NCBI GenBank assembly: GCA_009829735.1
Contig: CM020619.1
Span: 30,282,063-30,346,062 of the forward strand
Direction: 5' to 3'
Source of the DNA: Pyropia yezoensis
Lineage: Eukaryota > Rhodophyta > Bangiophyceae > Bangiales > Bangiaceae
Length of the DNA stretch: 64,000 bases
Shown: piece after piece, positions 9,554 through 20,317 of the stretch
Position numbering within the stretch: position 1 is the first letter of the stretch
How the letters are laid out: each line of letters begins with the position of its first letter
Translations under genes and position numbers: made by a program
The notes under the pieces: model-generated
Seen by the model: only the letters and a program-made list of their open reading frames with translations
Told to the model about the DNA's origin: nothing
Database searches by the model: none

Positions 9554-9786
9554 CTACGGGAGGCTCAGGACAAGCACGTCACAGAGCACACAAACAACAC
9601 AACAAAACGAGGCCGAGAGAAAAAGGAACCACACCACAAGATACAGTCAGACGTCTGTCTGCCGTAGTGGAGCAAGCAAAGTGCCCCCCCACGGCGGACA
9701 GTCTCTGACTGATCGACGGCCAAACGTCGGTGACGACAGACGACCAATGCGTTCTATGGTCATCCAGGCGTGCAGACAAAACATAA
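9554..9786 (-). other. Retained intron of the EF-2 pseudogene with altered 5' splice site
   Basis: EF-2 reads ...CITI up to 9787 and resumes with KSTGINLY at 9553. The 233 bp between ends CCGTAG before the AAG codon, a good 3' splice site. It starts TTATGT where a red algal or fungal-like consensus would be GTATGT. A single G-to-T change at the donor is the simplest explanation. The inference rests on the exact phase-0 fit of the flanking codons. Confidence 0.65.
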
Positions 9787-9994
9787 AATCGTAATGCAGC
9801 GATCCTGCTCGTCCTGGCGCGTGTCCGTCAGACGGGCGTCACCAGCATTGGCCATGGCAATGATACCGGCGGCCACGACCAGGGAGTCCGTCAGCGTCGA
9901 CTTGCCATGATCGACATGAGCAAACAGGCATGTTCCGGATGTTGTTCTTCTTATCCATGATCTCGCGCATCTGGTCCACCGTGAAGTTCTCCAT

Positions 9995-10589
9995 GATGGG
10001 CAACGGGTGGGGAGAAACGCAGCCGCAGCTGCAAAGACGACGCCCTCTGTGGGCGGAAGGAGGACGAGCAGGAAAAGGGGGATGGGGGATGAACTAGTCT
10101 CACAAAGCAAGGACCACCGCCCTCCAGCCACCACTGACCGCGGCGACGGAAGCAACGCGCGTTGTGACAAACGGCGCTTAGCGAAACGGCCTTGAATGGC
10201 GCAGTACGCGAGGGTCTGCAGCCTTGTAGAGCCACATGCGGGGGGCCCCGCCCCCCGCGGCCGTGTGCCGCACGACGACGCGGGCATCGGCCACGTTGCA
10301 ATCGCCTTTGGTTGGCACCCCGACTCCCCGGCGCGTCCCGCGGGGGAATGTTGTTGCCCTCCGGCGGGCGGTGGTGGTGGTGGTGGCCGCGGCGGCAGTG
10401 GCGGCGTTGTCGGCGGGGGTGTGGCCCGCCGGTGGGGGGCCCGGTGGCTCACCGCTGGTTCCCCTTCATCTCTCCGACCCCCCGGTGACCGCCAGGCAGT
10501 TGGCCCACGTCCGCCTTGCCAGCCAGACCCCGTCTGGCGCCAACTTTCCCGTGCCAACCCCCGCGGCCGTCTCCCTCCCCCCGCCGCTT
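9995..10589. other. 5' flank of the EF-2 pseudogene
   Basis: GC-rich sequence upstream of the EF-2 start. It probably represents the ancestral leader or promoter region, but no promoter motif was recognised. Confidence 0.35.
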
Positions 10590-10932
10590 CTCCCCTCCGC
10601 ACTTCTCCTGCCCCCTCCCCACTTCTTCCCCCCCCCCCCACTTCTCCCTTCCTCCACTTCTCCCCCCCCCACTTCTCCCCCCCCCCACTTCTCCCCCCCC
10701 CCACTTCTCCCCCCCCCACTTCTCCCCCCCCCCCCCCCCCCACTTCTCCCCCCCCCACTTCTCCCCCCCCCACTTCTCCCCCCCCCACTTCTCCCCCCCC
10801 CTTCTCCCCCCCACTTCTCCCCCCCCCCACTTCTCCCCCCCCCCACTTCTCCCCCCCCCCACTTCTCCCCCCCTCCACTTCTCCCCCCCTCCACTTCTCC
10901 CCCCCTCCACTTCTCCCCCCCCCCACTTCACC
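10590..10932 (+). repeat. C-rich minisatellite, unit about ACTTCTCCCCCCCCC
   Basis: About twenty copies of a 14-18-bp unit, ACTTCT followed by a variable C run. Some carry TC interruptions (CCCTCCACTTCT), which form a homogeneous subset at the 3' end. Frames on either strand read as Pro/Ser or Gly/Glu repeats and are not genes. The C-run regularity suits i-motif formation on this strand and G-quadruplex formation on the other. Confidence 0.9.
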
Positions 10933-10999
10933 CCCGAGGGTAAGCCGCCAGAGTTCCTCATCTGCCTTAATAACACCGTGCGCCACGATCGATGGGTTT

Positions 11000-13900
11000 T
11001 TAACTCTGCTGGATGATATCCCACGCGTTCAAGGATGTTCCGTGATTCCTACGGCTAGCACGGACACTATTAATGACGAATGTAATCGAAGACTCACCGT
11101 CCCATTCATGACAATACAGTTCACGAAAATAATAGCAAGCCCTTTTATTCCATAAGAGCTGTGTGTGGATGCGACAGAATGCAAGGCCTAAACATGCAAA
11201 ATGAAGTAAAACTCCGCCTTACACGCAGTTCCTTTCGAGCAAGTCCGCACTGTTGTTCAGCCCTAGATTGCCTTCCACGTCGTCCGGAACAGTCTGCCCG
11301 AAAAATTCTCAGGCGTCTGCTCGATGTTCACACAATGCAACCTGACGAGCCTCATCAAAACAGTGCCCTCGCGCTTGCCATTGGTTGATAACGAATATGC
11401 CGCATCTGTGTTAACGACATATTGGTCTGCCCTAATCCGCGCGAGTTCTCCGTCCGGCAGCCTTTTCTCCAGCTTCTCGCGCACCTCCCTCCCCTCCACG
11501 CCACTGTCATCCTTGCGGAGAGTCTTCGGAATCCATCATTGCCCTCCGCGGTGCTCAAGCAAAAAATCAGAATAGAGCGACCATGCGCAGCGAATAGCAA
11601 AAACAAAACGACGAAGTCGGGCTCCCTCTCTGCCCAGGGGATATGCTGTCCAGCTCGGCCGACTACAGTTGCGAACTCAAAAGCACTGTTTTGTACAATG
11701 TGACCCCATATTTTCCGCCAATCAATAGCGCCGATCGGCACACCTACCGAAGGCGAGGGTGACCACGCAAAGAGCGGGCGCTGATTGGCTTAATTGGACT
11801 AGATTGATAAAAGAAAGTATTGTCGTGCCAAATACAACAAACTTAGCAAACTCCTGGGTGGCCGTCAAAAGTCTCATAAAACTAAATACAGACCACAACG
11901 GCTTTCTACTGACCTGCGTACCGTTCAGTAAAATATAGATAAGCTCATTAAGAAAGCACCCAACTGTAAGGCGTAGTAGCCGATGCAAAGTGAAATTGAT
12001 TTTAGAAAAGATTGACTGACATGTTTTGGAGATCAATACTGACGTGTTCTCGGAAGCAGTCAGCCAATCAGTTCGGCCTCTGGGACCTGTTACGCGAACG
12101 GATGTGCCCACGGAGGTCGGAATCGCGCTTAATTTACAAAGTTTTAATGGAACAAGTGATCCTGCGAGATGGTTTTGGATGGAGCGCCTGATCGAGAGAA
12201 GTACTAAAAGCCGCTGCCAGCAGGCGGTACTCCATTCGGGCGTTTCGCGAATGGGGTGCCTGCGATCATGAGAAACTATCAGTATGCTTTGGTGTCGGTC
12301 TCCCAGGACACATTATACCCAGCAGCCATCACGCATGCATCTGATTGACGGCCCATGCAGCTCTTGCGCAGTCACATACGTCCGCACGGCAACATGCTGA
12401 AGATCGCCCAATGCCGACCGGACAAATCGAATCAGCTTTCTGCAAAGGCCTCTCAGTGGCCGGCGCAGTCGGTGGTATGCACAAAGATATCTTACTAGAA
12501 CGGCACTTCATTTGCTGTCATCTCCGTAGGTACGAAGTCCCATCTGCAGAGATACCTCGTTGCCGTCAAGTCCGGTGATGCAAAACGGAAGAGTCTCCGA
12601 CGGAGACACACACAAAGAACATGGAACTGGTGGCATCAATGAAAGGGCTTGGTCACGAAGGCGCTTCACTACTTGGCCAAGTCGCCAAGAAAAGTACAGT
12701 CAGGTCATTGCTGAGGCATCACAAAATTTGGCTCAAAGTATGATGCCATGTCACCTGAGGCTGTCCGTGCTATTCGCAGCGAATGCAATCATTGAACGAT
12801 GCTACAGATGATGAAAGTAGAATTTGCTGTTTGTGAACAGCAAGCGATGTGAAAGAGCATCTCCGCCAGGATGATTGTCGAGCTGGCTGTTATTTCTTTG
12901 CTGTCCACCATTGACAAGCGCGAGGGCAGCCCCTTTTGGAGAATCTGGTCAAAATTCATTCAAGCGACGATGAGCAGAGCGAGGGCGATACTTTTAGGCA
13001 GGCCTTTCGCGGCAGCGTGAAAAGCAATCCGGCGCTCGATCAAAGCGCGAACATGCTCGACGAAGAGTACACTTTCTCTTCACGTAATCCCGAGACGTTC
13101 GGATCGACGGTTGTTTGCATCGCTGTACGTGAGTGCGTTTTTTCTAATGCGACTGGTGCTTCCCGCCGTATCCACGTCACTCGCGATCCCGATTGTAACA
13201 TTATTTATGGGAGAAAAGAAGAGACTGGGGTCCAAGCTGCGCCTACGATGCGTTGGTGGGGGGTGCGCAAGTGCTTGCGCGGCCCATATCAAGCCTAAAA
13301 ACTGGTTTTTAAAAACGTTGCTGCGCGGGCGCCTCCACATTCAGCCGTGCTGTCACGCGTTGCGGTATCGCACTGCTTCTCAAAGCCTCTCGACGAACGG
13401 ATCCAAATGCGATACTTCCCCAACGTGGCACTTCTTTGGCTATTGGCTCATTGGTGGAGATGCAGACGGGCCGCACTGGAGCCGTGTCTGCCTGTGACGG
13501 GGGGTATTTTGATACTTCTCACCATTCTCAGTCTATTAGTAAGTGTCAATGACCACCGTGAGGTCATGGCCAGGTTGGATCAAGCGTACAGTTTTTTTGC
13601 CATCTGTATGTTAGTTTGGAATTAGTTCCGACGAGAGGTATGAGCACCTGCCTCGGTTGCGTCTCATCTGCATGTATATTGAGATATACAGACTTCATGG
13701 GTTCCGCTGGAGCGTTGTACACTTGTCTGGCCACGACCCCAAAGATAGGCCGCCTGAATGACTCTCAAGAGTATGGAAGCACACGTTTCTCATTAAAATG
13801 TCAAGAGGATGCGAGTTATACTTAAGAAGAGGACGTTCACGGCCGCTTGGGTGTGTGATCGACCTGCGGACAAACGATCAGTCTGAAGTTTTATGATACC

Positions 13901-16900
13901 AAAGCGTCTTAAGCATGCATAGCGCTTCGGAAGGAGGCGACACTCACATTGCGCTCATCTGCCGTGCTGAGTACTCATATTCTTGAAAAAAAAAACTCAT
14001 TCTCTTGCGAATCGGCGCAAAGGGTAGGGCGGACCACGCAAAAGGTCGCCAAGAAAGCTTTGTGCGTCTGGCACCCATTGCATTTTTTCCAAATGTATGG
14101 CAAATGAACTCGTTCGATGCACGCGTGGTACCCGTCGCGATGCACCCTTGACCAGGACTGGTCATGCATGTCAAGGGCAGCTGTTGGCCTGAACAAAGCC
14201 GAGAGCCAATAACGCCTTCTTGGCTCGTAGTATTCGGTCCGAACAAGACGAAGAGCCACATCGAACCGATAAGAAGAAGCTAGAGCCAGTTGGACCGTGA
14301 CAAGTGGCGCACTGACAGCCCATGAACGGTCTGGGCGCTCTTTCGTGTAAAACTGTATCCGGAGGGCATGGTTCCGTGTGCAAGGTTGTACAACTCCGGC
14401 GCAGTGGGGCAAACTCCCTGCCCCTTACGTGACCCAAAAAAACGTGTATTAACGTGCACACTCTTGTTTTGTGCGACCCTGAAAGGAAACGGGTTGGGCG
14501 CAAGAAATCGCGCTGACGGCTGAATTATCGTGTTCGATGTGCACCGGTTTCAGGGTTTGAACAACAGCAATTGCGACAAATGCGCAACATGGGCGCATGA
14601 TGAGTGCATTGGGACCACAGAGAAGTACTGGTTTCAATCATAGGCTGCATAAGAAGCGCCTATAGGATTAGTGGACGGGAGCTGCTCTGCGGGGCTTCTG
14701 TTCGGCCCCGCAGAGCACCCACAAGCGGTAAGGCTCACCAGCTGCTCTCAGAAGAGACCCACCCGGACTAGACGACCTAATCTCTCACGATCCGTGAGAC
14801 AAGCTTATTGGTTTTGCCCCATTAAGAAAACTTTACATTCGCGATCTTACCGGGCTGGCCGTTCCAAAGCCTGTTTTGACCGAGCTCAACCTTGACGCTT
14901 CTCTGTGAATACGCTAGCAGGAGGGGGGAACACCTACTGAGCCGCATCCTCTTGCCACGCGACGGGGCGAGACGGGAACCGTGACAAGCGATCGAGGATT
15001 GGACGTTGGACCTGACCCTACCAACAGTGTGGAGGACACGACGTTTGGGATTGGTCAAGCTTCGGCGGGGTGAGACCAAACATCGAAGATGTTTGGTGAA
15101 ACTGTGGCTGTGGTCGACAGGTTTCATTGCTCATGTCGGGCCGAATTGGAGCGATTGTATGCTCCGCCAGGCCATGATTGGCCGGGTTTGTGAATTGTTG
15201 TTGCTTGTATGGAAGTGGGCAGTTGGCGGGTTATCTTCCACTTCCGTGGGCCCGCGGTTGTGTTGGGGAGGCGGGCTTGACTTTCGTCTGTGGCCGTGCG
15301 GGGTGCGCCCGCCGCGGCGCGCTGCGTGCACGCGTGCGGCGGGGGAGGGTGTAAGACCACCCGGCCGTGCACCTGAGTGCCGGGCGCCCTTGGCCCGGCA
15401 GACTTGACACTGGAGGTCACCATCCCGCGTCGGGGTGTCAAGTCGCCCGTGTGTGGTCTTGTGGGGTATACTGCGTCTTCTCCACATCCTCGTCGATACT
15501 CACAATCTCCACTGTCTTTTCGCGCACAGTCTTTCAAAATTTTCTGCAAGTCACATCAAACGACGCCATACGATAGATTGGTTCTTCCAAAATATCTGCA
15601 GAACTCCAGAGCCATACTCCTTCGGATATTGGTTTGATCATTATATTGGCAATAGTGCACGCAGAAAGTAAAGTGTTGCGTGTTTCTTTGTGTCTTGCAT
15701 TCGTAATAAGCCACCTGTCTTTGTATTTGTGCGCATGCACGACTACCAAAATTGAAACGACTACAATATGCGGAACAGGACTCTCAGTTTGATAACATCA
15801 GTTTCTTCTGTACTACACGACTATCAGTGTGAATATTGAGTTCGCTCTTGCACGCTTAAACAAGTCCATGCGCGTCTTGACAGCAGTGCGTTCGCGTGCT
15901 GACTTAACTGGTGCGGATTTCGCTCCTTACTCTATTTTTATTGGAAGAATACTATGGAAAGCACGAACTGAGAGAGCATTGTGCACGTGTCAATTTCTAG
16001 ATATCCTGACACCAATTCACGCGGATCTGGGTGCGTGGCGTGGTCACGTTGCCAGCACGCCCTAGCACAAGTGGAACGTTTTTCCGGAGAGCCAACATGC
16101 CGAGTTGCCGAAGCTCTCTGTCCATCCAGGCCAGTTTTATGTCTGGATGAATTAAGCTTTTAACTTGCTGAGCAGTATCGTGTCTTTTTTGCTCACTGTG
16201 ACTTCATTTTTTTTATATAAGACGATGCAGTCGAGGAGCCAGGGGCACAAAACCCTAACCAGCACCTTTGACAGTGCTGCGCAGTCTGTCGAAAATCAAG
16301 GATCTACTCTTCGGCACAAGGCGGGTGTCACTGACTTTGCGGTGAGGTCAGCTTCTTTGAGCATGCCCTCACAACTCCCTGAGGGCCATCTTGCTGATGC
16401 ACCTCTGACCAATGACTGCTACGCGTTCCCATGGAAACAGTGTGACATATTGTGTTCTCAATATTTCTGACAAGATTGAAGAGGCAGGCCCTAACAAGCA
16501 CCAGTTGCGTCCTCTCCGACAGTTCCTGAGTGCGTCGGGCCAAGATAGGGGGAACGCTGGCGTACGAGAGAGCGACAGCGTCCTGACCAACAAGCGTTCG
16601 ATTCGAAGTCCGCTGCGTCTGGAGCAAATCATCGCCTGATCACCGAAAAAGCGTCCCAGCACGCTATTGGTCCGCTGTCAGCTACCAGCACTAGATTGGC
16701 TCATGGCCTTGTTGTTGCTCTCTTCCTACATGTTTTCTACCGGGACAATTTTTGGTGCAATTTTGATGGTCGAGTTCCCGTCAGGGGGAGGGAAGCAATT
16801 AGGAACCGACGCGCATTAACGACCGGCTCCTCTCATACCAGCGTCGCGCCACGTCAGGGTCTGACTTCATTGGGCCCTTTTAAGTTTCAGAAGGGATCCT

Positions 16901-17200
16901 GTGGCATCGAACGTGACAACTGGCTGGCCTAGATTTTCGTCCGCAGATTCGGTCCCCATCCAGTTCACGCTTCCCCTCAGTTTCGACTGCTTTCAATCGC
17001 TTGTTCAATATTCGATGCCCGTGCCTCTTTTGGTCATACCATTGGATTTTCTCGCGTGTGAGTACTACACTTGGTAACTCAATGCTGATTGGCTCTGCAG
17101 ATGTGGCTTTGGTCCGTTTCGCAAGGAGCTGGATCGAGTGTGTTCCTGAACTGAAAATGAGTCGTGCGCGTGCTGTCACACCCCGTCATTGGTCTCTGTA
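11000..17200. other. Gene-poor, AT-richer region
   Basis: Across about 6 kb the base composition is visibly less GC-rich than elsewhere, stops are frequent in all frames, and no frame resembles a known protein. A perfect hairpin at 14683-14717 is the only clear structure. A GC-rich patch near 15230-15440 also shows no gene. The stretch may be decayed repeat sequence. Confidence 0.5.
14683..14717. repeat. Perfect 13-bp-stem hairpin
   Basis: TGCTCTGCGGGGC is followed by a 9-base loop and then its exact reverse complement GCCCCGCAGAGCA. It stands alone in non-coding sequence and has no T-run after it. Confidence 0.6.
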
Positions 17201-17215
17201 AAGGATAAGACAGAC

Positions 17216-17974
17216 GTTACATGCCTTAGTAACTGCAGTTACAACCGCCTTCCCGCCCCTTTCTCGCTAAGCGCGACACATGGTCGTGGTGCCTGCATGA
17301 TGGCGAGTATGGCACTGCTTCTCACTGCTCTGTTGGCGCTTCTTCTCGTGGTTTACTCTCGCGCCCTTGTATATCTTCGCTTTGTGGTTGTACCCCCCTC
17401 AAGGGGTCTCAGGAAGGCAGAAAATATACTGCGAAAGGAGGAATTCGATACCCAACGGGATCTCAACCGAGGTAAGAGATAGGCAAGACCCCAGGCGGTG
17501 CCTAGGACGATCGAGTCAATCGATCTCGGTCGCATCATGTCTACCATAGTGATGGTAACTGCTGGCAGTTACTAAATGCATCTCCCACTACGGACCCACT
17601 ACGGGAGATGCACTTAGTAACTGCCGGCAGTTACCATCACTATTGTAGACATGATGCGACCGAGATCGATTGACTCGATCGTCCTAGCCACCGCTTGGGG
17701 TCGTGCCTATCTCTTACCTCGGTTGAGATCCCGTTGGGTATCGAATTCCTCCTTTCGCAATATATTTTCTGCCTTCCTGAGACCCCTTGAGGGGGGTACA
17801 ACCACGAAGCGAAGATATGCAGGGCGCGAGAGTAAACCACGAGAAGAAGCGCCAACAGAGCAGTGAGAAGCAGTGCCATACTCGCCATCGTGCGGGCATC
17901 ACGACCATGTGTTCGCGCTTAGCGAGAAAGGGGCGGGAAGGTGGTGGTAACTGCAGTTACTAAAGGCATGTAAC
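17216..17974. repeat. Fold-back element: two ~370-bp inverted arms around a short loop
   Basis: The left arm (17216 to about 17588) and right arm (about 17605 to 17974) are near-perfect reverse complements, with a loop of about 16 bases around 17590-17604. The outer ends read GTTACATGCC and GGCATGTAAC. Both arms therefore contain mirror-image copies of the same open frame with a hydrophobic start, which is not evidence of a gene. Palindromes of the form GTAACTG(N0-4)CAGTTAC lie near each outer end and on both sides of the loop. Fold-back or MITE origin is likely, but no target duplication was found. Confidence 0.9.
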
Positions 17975-17999
17975 AGCCAGGAACAGATGTTCTATGCCT

Positions 18000-19820
18000 A
18001 TGGTAACTGTCAGTTACCAAACACTTTCTACCATAGCTACGGCTTGAAACTGCAGCCCTATGACGCCCGCACTATGGAAAGAGCACCTGTGCAAGAAAAG
18101 CGAGGACAGAAGATGGTTGCCAAACGTTCGTGTGCCCAGTAGTGTCAAATTGTCTATAGGCGCCCAAAGGGGGACCTTGGGGGGGGTTCTCCGAAAGTGG
18201 CAACGACGCCCCCAGGGCGACCGTTTTTGAGGGTGCTGATTACAACTCCCTGGGAGCACTGTGATAGTCCCCTTCCGTTCGAGTCCTAGCAGCTCTTTTT
18301 TCCTTTCTCTTTGACGCAGGGAAAGACCAGAAGCCCTCTTGCACTCATCCGCCACGGTGACCGCGCCACTTGTGCCTATCAAGGCCCACTTTGCGATCTT
18401 CGTGGAGCCTGTAATACTCTGTCCTCAACCGCTACCTCTCCCGCCTCTGCTCCCACTCCCATCGCCGGCGCAGCAGCAGCGGACGGCGGCTGTAGAAGCC
18501 AAAAAAGCGGGAAGAGGTGTAGCCGGGGGGAGAGCAGCTGCCTCGGAAGCGTTCAGATGGGGTGTGGCCGGTGCAGTAGACGGCAACATTTCCGCCAAAG
18601 CCATCGTGGCGAACCCCACCGCTGCCGTCACCTCCGCCGGCAGCGCCGCGGCGGCCACGGCGGCCTCAGCTGCGGTAACGCAGAGCCATTCCCCGGCGGC
18701 GGCCGGCCGCCCCGTCGACGTGGCCAGCGTCGGTACGATACCCCCCTCGCCTCGTTCCCCCCACCCTGGCGTCACGGCCGACTCCGCCAGCGCAGGCAGC
18801 GCTGCCGCCGCCGGCTACCCCCACCGCCTCTCTCGACAAGGCGCCCGGCGCACGGTCGCGGAAGGCGGCAATGTCGACGGGGGCGCCACCGCCGCTGCCG
18901 CGCACTGACGCAAGTGGAATAAAGCATTGGAAGCCTCTCCCCCTCCCCTCCCTCCCACCGCCACACCTCTGCGCCCGTGTCGGGCTCACCCCGCCACGCG
19001 CGGTCAAATCGCGTCGCGCCACCGCCGTCTAGTTAGCGCCTGGCGCCACTACAGCCCATGCGGCCGGCGTCAACAGAACGTATGCCGCCAACCGGTGCAT
19101 TTCCCAGGACGGTGGGGATGGGGGGGAGCGGGGGTGTGTGGTGGCGTCGCGGCGGCCACCCTGCCACGGCCATCATGGACGAATGGGGCAGGGAGTGGGC
19201 GGTGGCGGCCGACCCGGCGGCCGTCCTGATGTGCATTCGCGCCCGCGGCTGTGGCTTGCGCGACGTCCCCTGCTCCCACGAGATCCCCCCCCACTCCCCG
19301 ACATCCTCCCCCCCCCCCCCGCCCCCCCCCCCCCCCCCCCCCCCCCCCACTCCTGGCTCCTGCCGGCACAGCCGCCGCGGCGGTGTCGACGGAGGAGCCG
19401 CCGCCACCCCTCTCGCAACCGGTGAGTGGCATGGACTTGTTTTCTTCCCACACGATGGTCCCCGCCGATGACTGACCGTCCTGAATGGGGCGCCCCTCTC
19501 CGCGCCAGCAAGCGGCGTCAGCTACGGCGTCCGCGACGGTAGTGCCCTCCCCACGCAGACCAGCACAGTGTCGGAAGGCCTGATCTTTGAAGAACTTGTC
19601 ACCGGGGTCAGGGGGGGCGGGGGGCCCTCCATTGGGAGAAAATGGGGAGCGGGCGGGGCTCCGCCTCGAAAGCGTGTTTGTGTTCGCTACCGCGGCCACG
19701 CCCGACAGCGTCGGTGACGCCACCGTTGCTCTTCAGCCTCAAGATCACTCATGCAGCTTTCATGGTCTGTTCACTCCGCGCCAGCGGGCGCCCCGAGTCG
19801 AAGGGGACACGGTGGGGGTA
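18000..19820. other. Low-complexity GC-rich region, first copy of a duplicated unit
   Basis: Ala/Pro/Gly-rich frames occur on both strands, and no protein family is recognisable. Parts around 18755-18905 and 19776-19820 resemble 22900-23045 and 23850-23890, so this is one arm of a tandem duplication interrupted by the pogo element that starts at 19821. Confidence 0.45.
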
Positions 19821-19847
19821 GCCAGTCTGGTTCTAATGTTGACCATT
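19821..19847 (+). repeat. Pogo-type element left TIR
   Basis: 27-bp terminal repeat beginning GCCAGTCTGG, preceded by TA. Confidence 0.8.
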
Positions 19848-20317
19848 CTCGGGCGTTTTAGCGGTACCCGTTGCCGCCGAGAGACACAACAGACATGAAA
19901 AAAAAGCATGCATCGAGTGTGGTTTTACTTGGGAGTGATGAGTCTCTCGCTCTGTATCTCTTCTGTAGACAATATAAAGAGTCATAGGTCGGTGACTATA
20001 ATGTCGACCAATCGGATTTCCTGTTTATTGCACCTGGAACAGGTCTTGACGTGCCACTGGGGCGTACCTGTGTCGTCTCCCAATGTGTTTCCCAATTAGT
20101 GTATTATCGGCCATGCCTCTGCTCTCTCCCCTTTGCCTGCTCCCACCCCGCAACCGCGACTCGACCTTGCCGTCCCCCACCCCCGCCTGACCCCCCCAAA
20201 GCCCCCCCCCCCCACCCCCACCCCCCCCCCCACCCCCCCCCCAACCTCCCTCGCCCACGCCCCCCCACTACCCCGCCCCCCCACCCCCCCCCCTCCAACC
20301 TCATCGCACCGCGAGCT

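Larger units (their letters stand above)
7690..9994 (-). pseudogene. EEF2: Elongation factor 2 (EF-2) 5' fragment, multiply disrupted
   Basis: The minus strand carries the first ~235 residues of EF-2. It begins [13 protein letters not shown] at 9994 and includes the P-loop [17 protein letters not shown], the switch-like DSPGH, and [16 protein letters not shown], ending abruptly after RLWGDNFF near 7692. EF-2 is normally about 840 residues, so most of the gene is missing. Visible lesions are a one-base frameshift just before AHVDHG, a Gly-to-Cys change in the ERGITI motif, a probable 5' splice-site mutation (TTATGT in place of GTATGT at 9786), a Tc1/mariner insertion in the codon for the Tyr of GINLYF, and a Glu-to-stop change (TAG) at 8094-8096. 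The retained intron and 5' flank argue for a segmental copy rather than a processed one. Confidence 0.88.

Noticed and set aside
9760-10986. Minus-strand frame with long Gly/Glu/Val repeats joined to the EF-2 start
   Set aside because: The repeats come from the C-rich minisatellite, and the EF-2 part belongs to the pseudogene; there is no single gene.
17189-17888. Hydrophobic frames beginning MASMALLLTALLALLL on both strands
   Set aside because: They are mirror copies produced by the fold-back arms, short and without supporting context.
18339-18908. Ala-rich plus-strand frame followed by AATAAA
   Set aside because: Low complexity in a duplicated GC-rich unit, with competing frames on both strands; the AATAAA may be chance.
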